DNA of 64,000 nucleotides, taken from positions 82,456-146,455 of the forward strand of contig JAAESX010000090.1 of NCBI GenBank assembly GCA_024228935.1, written 5' to 3'. Every line of letters starts with the position of its first letter. The stretch's first letter is position 1. This stretch comes from Pseudomonadota bacterium. Lineage in GTDB: Bacteria; Myxococcota_A; UBA796; CAJQPC01. The notes beneath the pieces are model-generated. The model had not been told where the DNA came from and searched no databases. It saw nothing but the letters and a program-made list of their open reading frames with translations. A program made the translations under genes and the position numbers. This document shows, piece by piece, positions 1-7,723 of the stretch.

Positions 1-137
1 CCGACTGGGAGGCGGCGCACGACGTGTGCTGGCAGGTGAAGCGCTGGGCCGAGGCCGACCCGAGCCTGACGGTGGTCGCCGGCCACGAGATCGGAAACGT
101 CGACGCACTGAAAGTCTGGCCGCAAGCCTACGAGTGA
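1..137 (+). CDS. C-terminal fragment of an unidentified protein
   Basis: Open frame entering from the left edge and ending at TGA 135-137; about 44 codons are visible. The segment contains VVAGHE followed by a short loop and a KVWP tail. This weakly resembles the last conserved Asp/His-containing strand of metallo-beta-lactamase-fold hydrolases (typically VxxGHD), but too little is present to assign a family. The coding bias matches the neighbours. Its start and most of its domain lie outside the window. Confidence 0.5.
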   Translation, partial: DWEAAHDVCWQVKRWAEADPSLTVVAGHEIGNVDALKVWPQAYE

Positions 138-160
138 CTCGCGGCGGCTAAGATCGCCGC

Positions 161-313
161 ATGAACCTCGACTTCAAGACGAACATCGGCATCCTGCTCA
201 TCGGCGGCATCGGCTACGCCATCTACACCGGCCAGATGGACGGCTTCCTGGATGGCTTCGGCGGAGCGCTCGGGTCCGGGGGCAGCGCGGCCAACAACGT
301 CCCGATGGAGTAG
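161..313 (+). CDS. Small single-pass membrane protein, 50 aa
   Basis: A 50-residue reading frame starting at ATG, 24 nt after the preceding stop. Residues about 8-23 (IGILLIGGIGYAIYTG) are a clean hydrophobic segment. The rest is Gly/Asn-rich with an acidic tail, which suggests a very small inner-membrane protein or an exported peptide. No family is recognised. The start region is Gly/Cys-rich (aagatcgccgc before ATG) with no convincing Shine-Dalgarno, so the call rests on the hydrophobic pattern and on its fit between two genes. It converges on the minus-strand gene ending at 318, leaving only 4 nt. Confidence 0.45.
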   Translation: MNLDFKTNIGILLIGGIGYAIYTGQMDGFLDGFGGALGSGGSAANNVPME

Positions 314-317
314 CCGG

Positions 318-869
318 CTACTTCGCCTTCTCGGCGAACTCGGCCGCCCACTCCGCCTCGGTCGGGACCCGCTGGAACTCGGTGATGTAGAAGGCCACGG
401 CGCCTTCGCCGGCGACCGTGCACGAGCCGCCGCTGTCCAGCCCTCCGGCGAGCGCCTCGTCCTGGAGGAGACACGGGGCAGTCCCGGTCCCGGTCCAGTC
501 GAGCGTCACGCGGGGCGACAGCTTCACGTCCTGGACGGCGGGGCCCATGTCGAGCACGAAGACGCCCAGGTAGCACTCGTCGCCGAACGGGTTCTCGTCG
601 ACCGTGCCGAGCCCGCGGCCGATCTCCGTCTCGAACAGCCCGTCCTCGATGTTGACCGTCTTGATCTCGTCCCACCGGGGGTTCCGGTCCATCAGCGTCG
701 TGTAGAGCGCGAAGCGGACCCGGACCTTCTTGCGGTTCACAGGCTGCCGCCGGTGCTCGACCCGCGCCTTGATGCGCAGCGACAGCTTCGCGCTCTTGTC
801 CTTGGCCCAGGCCACGCTCGGCACAAGGCCCAGCGCCGTCAGTCCAACCATCAGCTCACGTCGATTCAC
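318..869 (-). CDS. Exported protein of unknown function with Tat-like signal
   Basis: Predicted 183-residue exported protein. It begins NRRELMVGLTALG and ends its signal near SVAWA, a twin-arginine-like N-terminus. The mature part looks all-beta (alternating charged/hydrophobic strands, KLSLRIKARV, KVRVRFALY) and has three Cys. No family is recognised. The GTG start is chosen because GGAGGG lies 4 nt upstream and the codon overlaps the TGA of the upstream CxxCH lipoprotein (GTGA), so the two genes are probably translated together. Longer upstream frames would run through that lipoprotein and are rejected. The context with haem-motif and DUF1501 proteins suggests a role in the same extracytoplasmic system; this is inference only. 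Confidence 0.75.
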   Translation of the reverse strand: MNRRELMVGLTALGLVPSVAWAKDKSAKLSLRIKARVEHRRQPVNRKKVRVRFALYTTLMDRNPRWDEIKTVNIEDGLFETEIGRGLGTVDENPFGDECYLGVFVLDMGPAVQDVKLSPRVTLDWTGTGTAPCLLQDEALAGGLDSGGSCTVAGEGAVAFYITEFQRVPTEAEWAAEFAEKAK

Positions 870-1222
870 GTTCCCTCCGGGGCGCAGAGCAGCCACAGCT
901 CGAGTCTCTTTCGGTCGTCCGCGGACACCCCACCCTCGGGCGGCATGCTCGGGTCCTCGCCGGTCGCGACGCCCAGGATCCAGTTCCGCTGGGTCCACAC
1001 CTCGTCGACCGTGTCGAAGGTGTGCTCCTCGGGGGCTCCGTACCGGTTCGCCGCGGTGCTCGCGTGGCAGCCCTGGCAGGTGTGCGTCATGAAGCTCTCG
1101 CCGAAGTTCGTCCACCTCAACACCGGAGCGTCCGTGCACATGTCCGTGTCGATCGGGATCGACTCCGATGCGCTGTCGATCGGCACGTCCGGGGGGCTGG
1201 AGCAGCTGAGCAGGAAGAGCAT
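866..1222 (-). CDS. Small lipoprotein with a CxxCH c-type haem motif
   Basis: Predicted 118-residue lipoprotein. It starts MLFLLSC, so the lipobox Cys is residue 7, and an acidic/Ser linker (SPPDVPIDSASES) follows. A single CxxCH motif (TCQGCHAS) sits in the middle and a Met-Pro pair (DPSMPPEGG) lies about 40 residues later. This is the usual layout of a mono-haem cytochrome c or planctomycete-type C domain, with CxxCH binding haem and a later Met as possible axial ligand. It lies upstream of, and overlaps, the exported protein ending at 318. It is divergent from the Tyr-rich lipoprotein at 1297, with about 74 nt between starts. The ATG was chosen because no ATG, GTG or TTG that would give a better signal lies just upstream. 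Confidence 0.7.
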   Translation of the reverse strand: MLFLLSCSSPPDVPIDSASESIPIDTDMCTDAPVLRWTNFGESFMTHTCQGCHASTAANRYGAPEEHTFDTVDEVWTQRNWILGVATGEDPSMPPEGGVSADDRKRLELWLLCAPEGT

Positions 1223-1296
1223 GAGGAGCGCGACGATAGCAGGCGGATCGAGGCCTCCGATTTGATAGCCTTCGGCCTTCCTCTGCCCGGGCCCCG

Positions 1297-2262
1297 ATGC
1301 TTCTCCTTCTCGCCTGTTCGCCCGAGTACGACCCTCGCGGCGTCGAACCCGAGGACGACCCCGTGCTGGTCGACACCGCACTCCCCGAGGACGAGCCCGA
1401 TCCGTACGTGTACGACGAGCTGCCGGACGAGACCGAGCCGCTGTTGACGACGACGGACCTCGAGGACGGCATCGCGCAGTCGATCGACGTCATCTTCTCG
1501 CTCGACCCCCGGCCGATGCACGCCATCTACGAGGACACGCTGGACGACATCGAGTCCGACTGCCCCTACTTCTACGAAGACTACTACACGCTCTACGGCT
1601 ACCACTACTGGTACGACACGTGCTCGACGGGCGGCGGGGCCAGCTTCAGCGGCAACGGCCGACACTACAGCTACGACCGGTACGTCGACGGCTACTACGA
1701 CTACGCCTACCGGAACTACTTCTACGGCAGCGCCAAGATCCAGACCGAGGACGGCCACACGTTCACGGGCGCCGGGTACTCGTACAACTACGACTACACC
1801 AACACGTCCAACGGGTACCGCTACTTCTACTCGAACATGTACGGCGACTTCCGCTGGGACGGCCCCGAGGCCGATGGCACCTGGCTCGCGGAGGACATCA
1901 GCATGGTGTCCTACCTGTACGCGAACGTCAGCCCGGAGGCGGGGGTCTACGTCTCGCTGGAGAGCTCGCTGTCGGGGATGAGCGGACCGGTCAACGCTGC
2001 GGTGTTCGACGGCGTCCTCATGTACGACGAGGTCCGCGGGTCGCCGTGTCCGACCGAGCCCGGCGGCACCATCAGCCTGCGCGACGCGGCGGGCGACTGG
2101 TACGACGTGGAGTTCCACGGGCCGACGGCTGGCAGCTCGACGGCGTTCCCGCCCGACTGCGATGGCTGCGGCACGGCCTACTGGAAGGGCGAGTACATCG
2201 GCGAGGTCTGCCCCGACTTCGGCGGGATGATGGACTGGGGAACGTCGGAGCCGTGGCGATGA
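1297..2262 (+). CDS. Tyrosine-rich lipoprotein of unknown function
   Basis: A 321-residue predicted lipoprotein beginning MLLLLACS, with Cys at residue 7 and no positive N-region. Residues 20-60 are strongly acidic. Residues 91-182 contain 25 tyrosines (about 27%), often as YxY or YY, with scattered Cys. The C-terminal third (from about 190) looks like a beta-domain with a CDGCG motif near the end. No family is recognised. It overlaps the next gene by 4 nt (ATGA). The operon continues into a haem-motif DUF1549/DUF1588-like lipoprotein and a DUF1501 protein, so all are probably on the outer surface or in the periplasm. The Tyr-rich block could be structural or redox-active; neither is shown by the sequence. 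Confidence 0.75.
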   Translation: MLLLLACSPEYDPRGVEPEDDPVLVDTALPEDEPDPYVYDELPDETEPLLTTTDLEDGIAQSIDVIFSLDPRPMHAIYEDTLDDIESDCPYFYEDYYTLYGYHYWYDTCSTGGGASFSGNGRHYSYDRYVDGYYDYAYRNYFYGSAKIQTEDGHTFTGAGYSYNYDYTNTSNGYRYFYSNMYGDFRWDGPEADGTWLAEDISMVSYLYANVSPEAGVYVSLESSLSGMSGPVNAAVFDGVLMYDEVRGSPCPTEPGGTISLRDAAGDWYDVEFHGPTAGSSTAFPPDCDGCGTAYWKGEYIGEVCPDFGGMMDWGTSEPWR

Positions 2263-3884
2263 TGCTCCTCCTGCTGAGCTGTGGCGGACCCCTGCCCGTC
2301 GACGACTCCGACGACGCCGTGGTCGGGGTGGTCGAGACCAAGACCGTCGAACACATGGAGCCGGTGGCGCTCTTGACGCGAGCCTCGCTGGACCTGCGCG
2401 GCGTCCGGCCCTCGGTCGCGGAGATCGAGGCGGTCGAGGCCGACCCCCAGGCGCTCGAGGGGCTGATCGACGGGTTCCTCCAGGACGAGCGGTTCGCCGG
2501 CCGTGTACGGAGCCTGTACGCAGACATCTACCTCACGAAGCAGGACACCTGGTACGTCACGGCGGCGCTGGCCGGGCTCGACGACGAGGACCAGCCCGAG
2601 TGGGCCGAGAGCATCGGCGAGGAGCCGCTGCGCATCCTGTCCCGCATCGCCGACGAGGACCTGCCGTACACCGAGCTGGTCACCGGCGACTGGACCATGA
2701 CCAACGACCTGCTCGCCGAGGCCTGGCCGGTCGAGGCCGAGGAGGGCGAGGGCTGGCGCATCGGGCACTACACGGATGGCCGTCCCCACGCGGGCATCCT
2801 GTCCACGAACGGCATGTGGTGGCGCTACATGTCGAACACGACGAACGCCAATCGGGCGCGAGCGAACGCCATCTCCAAGATCGTGTTGTGTACGGACTAC
2901 CTGTCCAAGCCCATCACGTTCGAGCGCGACGTCAACCTGCTCGACGCGGACGCCGTCAACGACGCGCTGGTGAACAACCCGGGCTGCGCGGCCTGTCACC
3001 ACAGCCTGGACCCGCTCGCCGCCTACCTCTGGGGCTTCTACTACACGGACTACAGGAGCGCGGTCGACACCGCCGGGTACCACCCCGAGCGCGAGTACCT
3101 GTGGGCCGACTACACCGACGACGTGGCCCCCGGGTACTACGGCGAGCCCGGGTACACGCTGACCGACCTCGGCCAGTCGCTGGCCGCGGATCCACTGCTG
3201 GTCGAGTGTGCGGCCGACCAGGCGATGAGCGTGCTGCTGCAGCGCGACACGTCGCTGGCCGACCAGACCGACCTGAACACCCATCGCGCGGCGTTCCTGG
3301 ATGCGGAGCTCCGGATGCGTCCGCTCCTGCGCTCGGTCATCGACAGTGACGCCTATCGGGCGGCCCCGAGCGACGACGAGCGGCTGGTCAGCGCCAAGCT
3401 TCTGGGGGTCGACCAGCTGGCCAGCTCGGTCGAGGACCTGACGGGCTTCCGATTCACCTACGCCGGCTACGACATGATGAGCACCGACACCTACGGCCTG
3501 CGGACGCTCGCTGGCGGGGTCGACGGTCAGTTCGTCACGCAGCCGGCCCGCGAGCCCATGACGACGATGGTGCTCGTCCAGGAGCGCCTGGCCCAGGGCG
3601 CGGCCCGGCACGTCGTCGAGACCGATGGCGGCTCGGACACGCCGGCGCTGTTCCTGTACGTCGACTTCACCGAGACGCCCGCCACGAACCGGGAGGCCAT
3701 GGTCGAGCAGCTCCAGTACCTGCACCTTCGTGTCTTCGGGGCGCGCGTGGCCGCCGCTGGGTTCGAGGTCGAAGCGAACCTCCAGCTCTGGGAGGCGCTC
3801 TACGCGATCGACGGGGATCCAGCCGAGGCCTGGGTCGGTGTCCTGTCCGTGCTCCTCCGCGACCCGCTCTTCCTGGTGTACTGA
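2259..3884 (+). CDS. DUF1549/DUF1588-like haem-motif lipoprotein
   Basis: A 541-residue predicted lipoprotein starting MMLLLLSCGG. The region at about residues 40-85 (TRASLDLRGVRPSVAEIEAV and following) matches the DUF1549 pattern RRLxLDLxGxxPTxxE. Around residues 240-255 is NPGCAACHHSLDPLA, a CxxCH motif in the DUF1588 context (CxxCHxxxDPxG). Such proteins are familiar from Planctomycetes and Myxococcota, where they are encoded next to DUF1501 or DUF1552 proteins; their biochemical role is not settled. GGAG lies 8 nt upstream of the ATG, and the ATG overlaps the previous stop by 4 nt. The next gene begins on the last base of its stop codon (TGATG). The heme-like motif suggests a covalently bound haem, which is inference. 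Confidence 0.75.
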   Translation: MMLLLLSCGGPLPVDDSDDAVVGVVETKTVEHMEPVALLTRASLDLRGVRPSVAEIEAVEADPQALEGLIDGFLQDERFAGRVRSLYADIYLTKQDTWYVTAALAGLDDEDQPEWAESIGEEPLRILSRIADEDLPYTELVTGDWTMTNDLLAEAWPVEAEEGEGWRIGHYTDGRPHAGILSTNGMWWRYMSNTTNANRARANAISKIVLCTDYLSKPITFERDVNLLDADAVNDALVNNPGCAACHHSLDPLAAYLWGFYYTDYRSAVDTAGYHPEREYLWADYTDDVAPGYYGEPGYTLTDLGQSLAADPLLVECAADQAMSVLLQRDTSLADQTDLNTHRAAFLDAELRMRPLLRSVIDSDAYRAAPSDDERLVSAKLLGVDQLASSVEDLTGFRFTYAGYDMMSTDTYGLRTLAGGVDGQFVTQPAREPMTTMVLVQERLAQGAARHVVETDGGSDTPALFLYVDFTETPATNREAMVEQLQYLHLRVFGARVAAAGFEVEANLQLWEALYAIDGDPAEAWVGVLSVLLRDPLFLVY

Positions 3885-5155
3885 TGCCGTTGTTCCCCAA
3901 GGGCGTCTCGCGCCGTCAGCTGCTCGCCACCTCTGGAGTCGGACTCGCCGCGCTCGGGCTCCCACGCCTGGCTCGCGCCGAGATCGAGGCCTCGGACACC
4001 AAGTTCATCTTCATCTACAACTACGGCGGCTGGGACCCCACGCGGGTGTTCGCCACCGAGTTCGACAACCGCTTCGTCGACATGGAGCGGGACAGCCAGC
4101 TCGGAACGGTCGGTGACCTGACGTTCGTCGACCACGAGGACCGGCCGTCGGTGCGGCAGTTCATGGAGCGGTTCGGCTCGAGCACGGCCATCGTCAACGG
4201 CGTGCTCGTGCCCAGTGTGGCCCACGAGAACTGCCTGAAGCTGTCGCTGACGGGCACCTCGGCGGACGGCGCTCCGGACTGGCTCGCCATCCTGGGCGGT
4301 GCTCGGAGTCAGGACTTCGCGCTGCCGCATCTGGTCGTGGACGGCCCCAGCTTCCCGGGCAACCAGGGGGCCGCGGTCACGCGGGCGGGGACCAGCGGCC
4401 AGCTCGAGGGCCTGCTCTCGGGCGACATCCTGGACCGCAGCGAGGTGGCGACCCACGCCCCTGGCCGTCGCGCCGAGGACGTGATGGACGACTACCTGCG
4501 ACGTCGGGCGGCCGCGGCTGCGGACTTCGCGGGAGCCGGTCGGGAGTCCGCGCTCATCGGCGGGTACAGCTCGGCGCTGGAGCGAGGCGTGGCGCTGAAG
4601 GACCTGCTCCACGTCCTGGACTGGAGCGGGGGGACCGACATCACCTCGCAGGTCGAGATGGCCGTCGGGGCCTTGTCGCTGGGCATCTCGCGCTGCTGCA
4701 CGCTGGGCTTCAGCTACTACGGCTGGGACACGCACGTGCAGAACGACATGTACCAGTCGATGAACTTCGAGCGGCTGTTCAGCGGCATCGTCGACCTGAT
4801 GGACCGCCTCAAGGCGACGCCCGGGACGAAGGAGGCCACGCTCGCCGAGGAGACCGTCGTCGTCGTCATGTCCGAGATGGGCCGCACCCCGCAGCTCAAC
4901 GACGGAGACGGGAAGGACCACTGGCCGTACACCTCGCTGATGGCGGTGGGACCGGGCCTGAACGGCGGTCGGGTGTTCGGCGAGTTCGACGCCTACTACC
5001 AGGGCGAGCTCATCGACTACGACAGCGGCGAGGTCGACAAGGACGGACGCGAGCTGGCGGCGGTCAACGTGGGCTGTTCGCTGTTGAACCTGGCGGGCAT
5101 CGACCACAAGGACTTCCACCCCGGCGTGGATGCGATTCCGGGGTTGCTGGCGTAG
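3884..5155 (+). CDS. DUF1501 family protein, Tat-exported
   Basis: A 423-residue protein with a twin-arginine signal (SRRQLLATSGVGLAALG, Arg 10-11) and a likely AxA cleavage near RLARAE. The body follows the DUF1501 plan: FIYNYGGWDPT near the N-terminus, central AHENCLKLSLTG, and the conserved block VVVMSEMGRTPQLND followed by GKDHWPYT. DUF1501 proteins have the alkaline-phosphatase/sulfatase fold and are normally co-encoded with DUF1549/DUF1553- or DUF1800-type proteins, as here. Its first base is the last base of the preceding stop codon, so it is probably translationally coupled. No other gene follows on this strand; the next one downstream is antisense. Confidence 0.88.
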   Translation: MPLFPKGVSRRQLLATSGVGLAALGLPRLARAEIEASDTKFIFIYNYGGWDPTRVFATEFDNRFVDMERDSQLGTVGDLTFVDHEDRPSVRQFMERFGSSTAIVNGVLVPSVAHENCLKLSLTGTSADGAPDWLAILGGARSQDFALPHLVVDGPSFPGNQGAAVTRAGTSGQLEGLLSGDILDRSEVATHAPGRRAEDVMDDYLRRRAAAAADFAGAGRESALIGGYSSALERGVALKDLLHVLDWSGGTDITSQVEMAVGALSLGISRCCTLGFSYYGWDTHVQNDMYQSMNFERLFSGIVDLMDRLKATPGTKEATLAEETVVVVMSEMGRTPQLNDGDGKDHWPYTSLMAVGPGLNGGRVFGEFDAYYQGELIDYDSGEVDKDGRELAAVNVGCSLLNLAGIDHKDFHPGVDAIPGLLA

Positions 5156-5170
5156 CGACTCGCGAGGGGC

Positions 5171-5401
5171 TCACCGATGGAGCCCATGCAGCATGCTCCC
5201 GATGCGGCGCAGGTCGGACTGCAGGTCGGTGCGCTTCATCAGGACCATCGCGGTGAAGACCTCGGCCGCGCTGCCCTTGGCGATGCGGAAGTGGTTCTTG
5301 CCCGCCGCGGTGTGGCGACCTCGTCCCCAGCCTTCCGCCAGGTTCAGCACCATCGAGTCGGCTGCCCGGACGGCCTGGTCCTTCAGGTGGGCTCGACTCT
5401 C
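5171..5401 (-). pseudogene. Remnant of a four-helix-bundle (S23/IVP-type) protein gene
   Basis: Minus-strand reading gives a tail of about 76 residues with the family's central signature: RAADSMVLNLAEGWGR, then KNHFRIAKGSAAEVFTA. Established four-helix-bundle proteins of the S23 family (about 115-120 residues) carry NIAEGxGR and xIAxGSxxE in this order. The first helix (about 35-40 residues) is missing. Upstream the frame runs into a 9-bp tandem repeat that reads as Glu-Ser-Pro units and then meets TGA, the stop of the beta-helix gene. The only in-frame start is the ATG at 5353, inside helix 2. I read this as a truncated remnant, although expression of a 60-residue peptide cannot be excluded. 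Confidence 0.65.
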
Positions 5402-5452
5402 GGGACTCTCGGGACTCTCGGGACTCTCGGGACTCTCGGGACTCGACTCTCG
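5392..5452. repeat. 9-bp tandem repeat array (gggactctc)
   Basis: Four exact copies of gggactctc (5402-5437) plus a partial fifth are flanked on both sides by the same 11-mer, ctcgactctcg (5392-5402 and 5442-5452). The unit length is a multiple of three, so the array is read as Glu-Ser-Pro on the minus strand. It lies between the stop of the beta-helix gene and the S23-type remnant. Polymerase slippage is the simplest origin. Confidence 0.9.
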
Positions 5453-5455
5453 CTC

Positions 5456-7690
5456 TCAGCGGCGCCGTCGCAGCACGAGCAGCCCCAGGAACCACAGCCC
5501 ACCGAACGGTACCGTCGAGCACGTCCCCGGGTCGGCCGGCAGCTTGTCGTCGTCCTCGGGCACGTCCGTGTCTTCCGGCTCCGGGCAGTCGTCCGTGAGC
5601 GCCGGGTCGGTGTCGTCGCAGTCCTCGAGCTCGCTCACCCCGTCGCCGTCCGCGTCGTCGTCGGCCTCGCCCCCGCAGTCGGAGTCGATGCCGTCGTACC
5701 ACTCGTCCGCGGCCCCTGGATGCACCGACGCGTCCGTGTCATCGCAGTCCTGCCAGGCGGGGAACCCGTCGCCGTCCTCGTCCCCATCGGGGGCGTCGGG
5801 CCCACCGAAGGCGCCGATGTCTGCCGGGCTGCCGTCGGGATCGACGTACAGGATGTGGCCGGCGTCGACCAGCGGCGAGTCCGCCTGCAGCATCAGCGCG
5901 TCGTTGTCGGCGTCGCCGTCCGCGGTCCAGCCGACGAGCTGGGGATCGACCTCGAGCGAGCCATCGCCGAACCACTCCTGGTCGACCAGCTCGCCCGCGA
6001 CCAGCTCGTCGTTGCCGTACCAGTCGTTGTTCGCGAACGTGCTGTAGAACCCGCTGTTCAGGTCGTACCCGTGGAACGCCGCGGCGCCCAGGTTGTGGGC
6101 GAAGACGTTGTTGATGAAGTCGTGCTGGGCCTCGTACAGACACAACGCCGAGGCCTCTTCGATCGCCTGGTTGCCGAGCACGGTGTTGTTCGTGAACTGG
6201 GTGTACCCGGTGTCGACGAAGCAGCCGGCGCCGCCGATGCGGGCGGTGTTCTCCTGCAGGACCACGTTCGTCCACGAGCTGGTCGAGTCGCTGTTGCTCT
6301 CGTAGAAGCCGCCGCCGTACGTGGCGTGGTTGTTCGCGAACCGGCTGCGCGAGATGCTGAACGTGTTGACGTGGTTCAGGAACATCCCGCCACCCAGCAG
6401 CCCCTCGGCGCCGCCGTTGTCGAAGAAGTCGACCTGGCGGATGGTCAGGCCGTCGATGTAGCGGGCGTAGAGACCGCCGCCCTCGATAGGGGCGTCGTTG
6501 CCCTCGAAGACCACGTCCGTGAGCGAGGCCGTCGAGCCGGTCCACACGTAGTACAGGTAGGCACCGCCGCCGCTGTAGATGTCGGCGGTGTTGTCGCGGA
6601 AGGCCACGTCCGTCAGCGACGCCGAGCCGTAGTAGTACTGGTACAGCCCGCCGCCTTGGTAGCCGGCGCGGTTGTCGGTGAAGTCGACCCGCTCGAGCAC
6701 GAGCTCGACCTGGACGTACGCCCAGATGCCGCCGCCGTAGCCGTAGCGGCTGTAGTTGTCGTCGAAGACGGAGTCCGTGACCGTCAGCGGGGCGTAGCTG
6801 TAGTAGGCCGCGATGGCCCCGCCGCCCCGGTAGGCCTCGTTGCCCACGAACTCGGTGTCGGTGATGGTCGCAGCGCCCGCCGAGCCGAGCCACATCGCGC
6901 CGCCGTACCCATAGGTCGCCAGGTTGTCGATGAACGTGCTGCCGCTCACCGTGAGCTCGCCGTCGTCGTGGAAGACGGCCGCCCCGTAGTAGCTGTAGAG
7001 GCTGTTGTCCTCGAACGTGGCGCCTTCGATCGAGACGGTCGCGCCGGTGAAGTAGGCGGCCCCGCCGCTGTACTCGGCGTCGTTGGTGTAGTGCTCGGTC
7101 CCCGAGAGCGTGACGTCGCCGCCGGACCAGTAGATCGAGCCCCCGGAGATCGCCCGTCCGCCCTCGAACGTGCTGTCCGAAACGCTCAGGGTCGACGTGC
7201 TGTACCCGGCGATGTGGGCTCCGTCCTCGGCGACGCCCCCGGAGAAGACGACCCGCGCCAGGTACACCGCCGACCCGTTGGCCAGGATGCTGCCGCCGTA
7301 GTCCTGGGGGAAGTACGAGCCGTCCTCGTCGTCCGTCCCCATGTTGTCGAAGACCAGATCCGAGCCCTCGAGCGTGGCGTCCTCGAGCAGGACGCCGGCC
7401 CCGTCGTCGTTCGTCAGCGTGAAGCCCTTGAGCGTCAGGCTCCCGTCCTGGACGTCGAGGAGCCGTGCGGCCCCGGCACCATCGAGCGTGGTGGCCTCGA
7501 GCCCCTCGTCCGAGGCCAGCGTGACCGACTTGCCGGTCAGGACGAGCCCTCCGGTCCAGGTGCCCGCCGACACCTGGATGGTGTCGCCGCTGTTCGCCGC
7601 GTCGAACGCCGCCTGGATGGTCGTGTGGTGGCCGCCGCTGGGGGCGACGACGATGGTGGCGGCCTGGGCCTGGGCGAGCAGGAGCAGCAT
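5456..7690 (-). CDS. Secreted right-handed beta-helix protein with MopE repeats and MYXO-CTERM-like tail
   Basis: A 744-residue exported protein. A short signal (MLLLLAQAQA) precedes TIVVAPSGGHHTTIQAAFD and GDTIQVSAGTW, the standard start of Pbl/pectate-lyase-like parallel beta-helix proteins. Residues about 60-600 are degenerate coils with recurrent FxDNxAxxGGGxY units rich in Tyr, Gly and Ser. Around residues 640-705 are two MopE-type metal-binding motifs (DGDGF...DCDDTDASVHPGA). The C-terminus is CSTVPFGG, a hydrophobic stretch and RRRR, a variant of the MYXO-CTERM sorting signal. No catalytic residues can be picked out. It follows the phosphatase gene by 33 nt, probably in one operon. GAGG lies 7 nt before the ATG. 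Confidence 0.85.
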   Translation of the reverse strand: MLLLLAQAQAATIVVAPSGGHHTTIQAAFDAANSGDTIQVSAGTWTGGLVLTGKSVTLASDEGLEATTLDGAGAARLLDVQDGSLTLKGFTLTNDDGAGVLLEDATLEGSDLVFDNMGTDDEDGSYFPQDYGGSILANGSAVYLARVVFSGGVAEDGAHIAGYSTSTLSVSDSTFEGGRAISGGSIYWSGGDVTLSGTEHYTNDAEYSGGAAYFTGATVSIEGATFEDNSLYSYYGAAVFHDDGELTVSGSTFIDNLATYGYGGAMWLGSAGAATITDTEFVGNEAYRGGGAIAAYYSYAPLTVTDSVFDDNYSRYGYGGGIWAYVQVELVLERVDFTDNRAGYQGGGLYQYYYGSASLTDVAFRDNTADIYSGGGAYLYYVWTGSTASLTDVVFEGNDAPIEGGGLYARYIDGLTIRQVDFFDNGGAEGLLGGGMFLNHVNTFSISRSRFANNHATYGGGFYESNSDSTSSWTNVVLQENTARIGGAGCFVDTGYTQFTNNTVLGNQAIEEASALCLYEAQHDFINNVFAHNLGAAAFHGYDLNSGFYSTFANNDWYGNDELVAGELVDQEWFGDGSLEVDPQLVGWTADGDADNDALMLQADSPLVDAGHILYVDPDGSPADIGAFGGPDAPDGDEDGDGFPAWQDCDDTDASVHPGAADEWYDGIDSDCGGEADDDADGDGVSELEDCDDTDPALTDDCPEPEDTDVPEDDDKLPADPGTCSTVPFGGLWFLGLLVLRRRR

Positions 7691-7723
7691 CGGAACCCTC
7701 GGAAGGGCGGATGCTACCCCGCA

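Noticed and set aside
2178..3965. Long antisense frame opposite the DUF1549/DUF1588-like gene
   Set aside because: No motif, start or Shine-Dalgarno of its own. The real gene on the other strand has an overlap-linked start, lipobox and family motifs.
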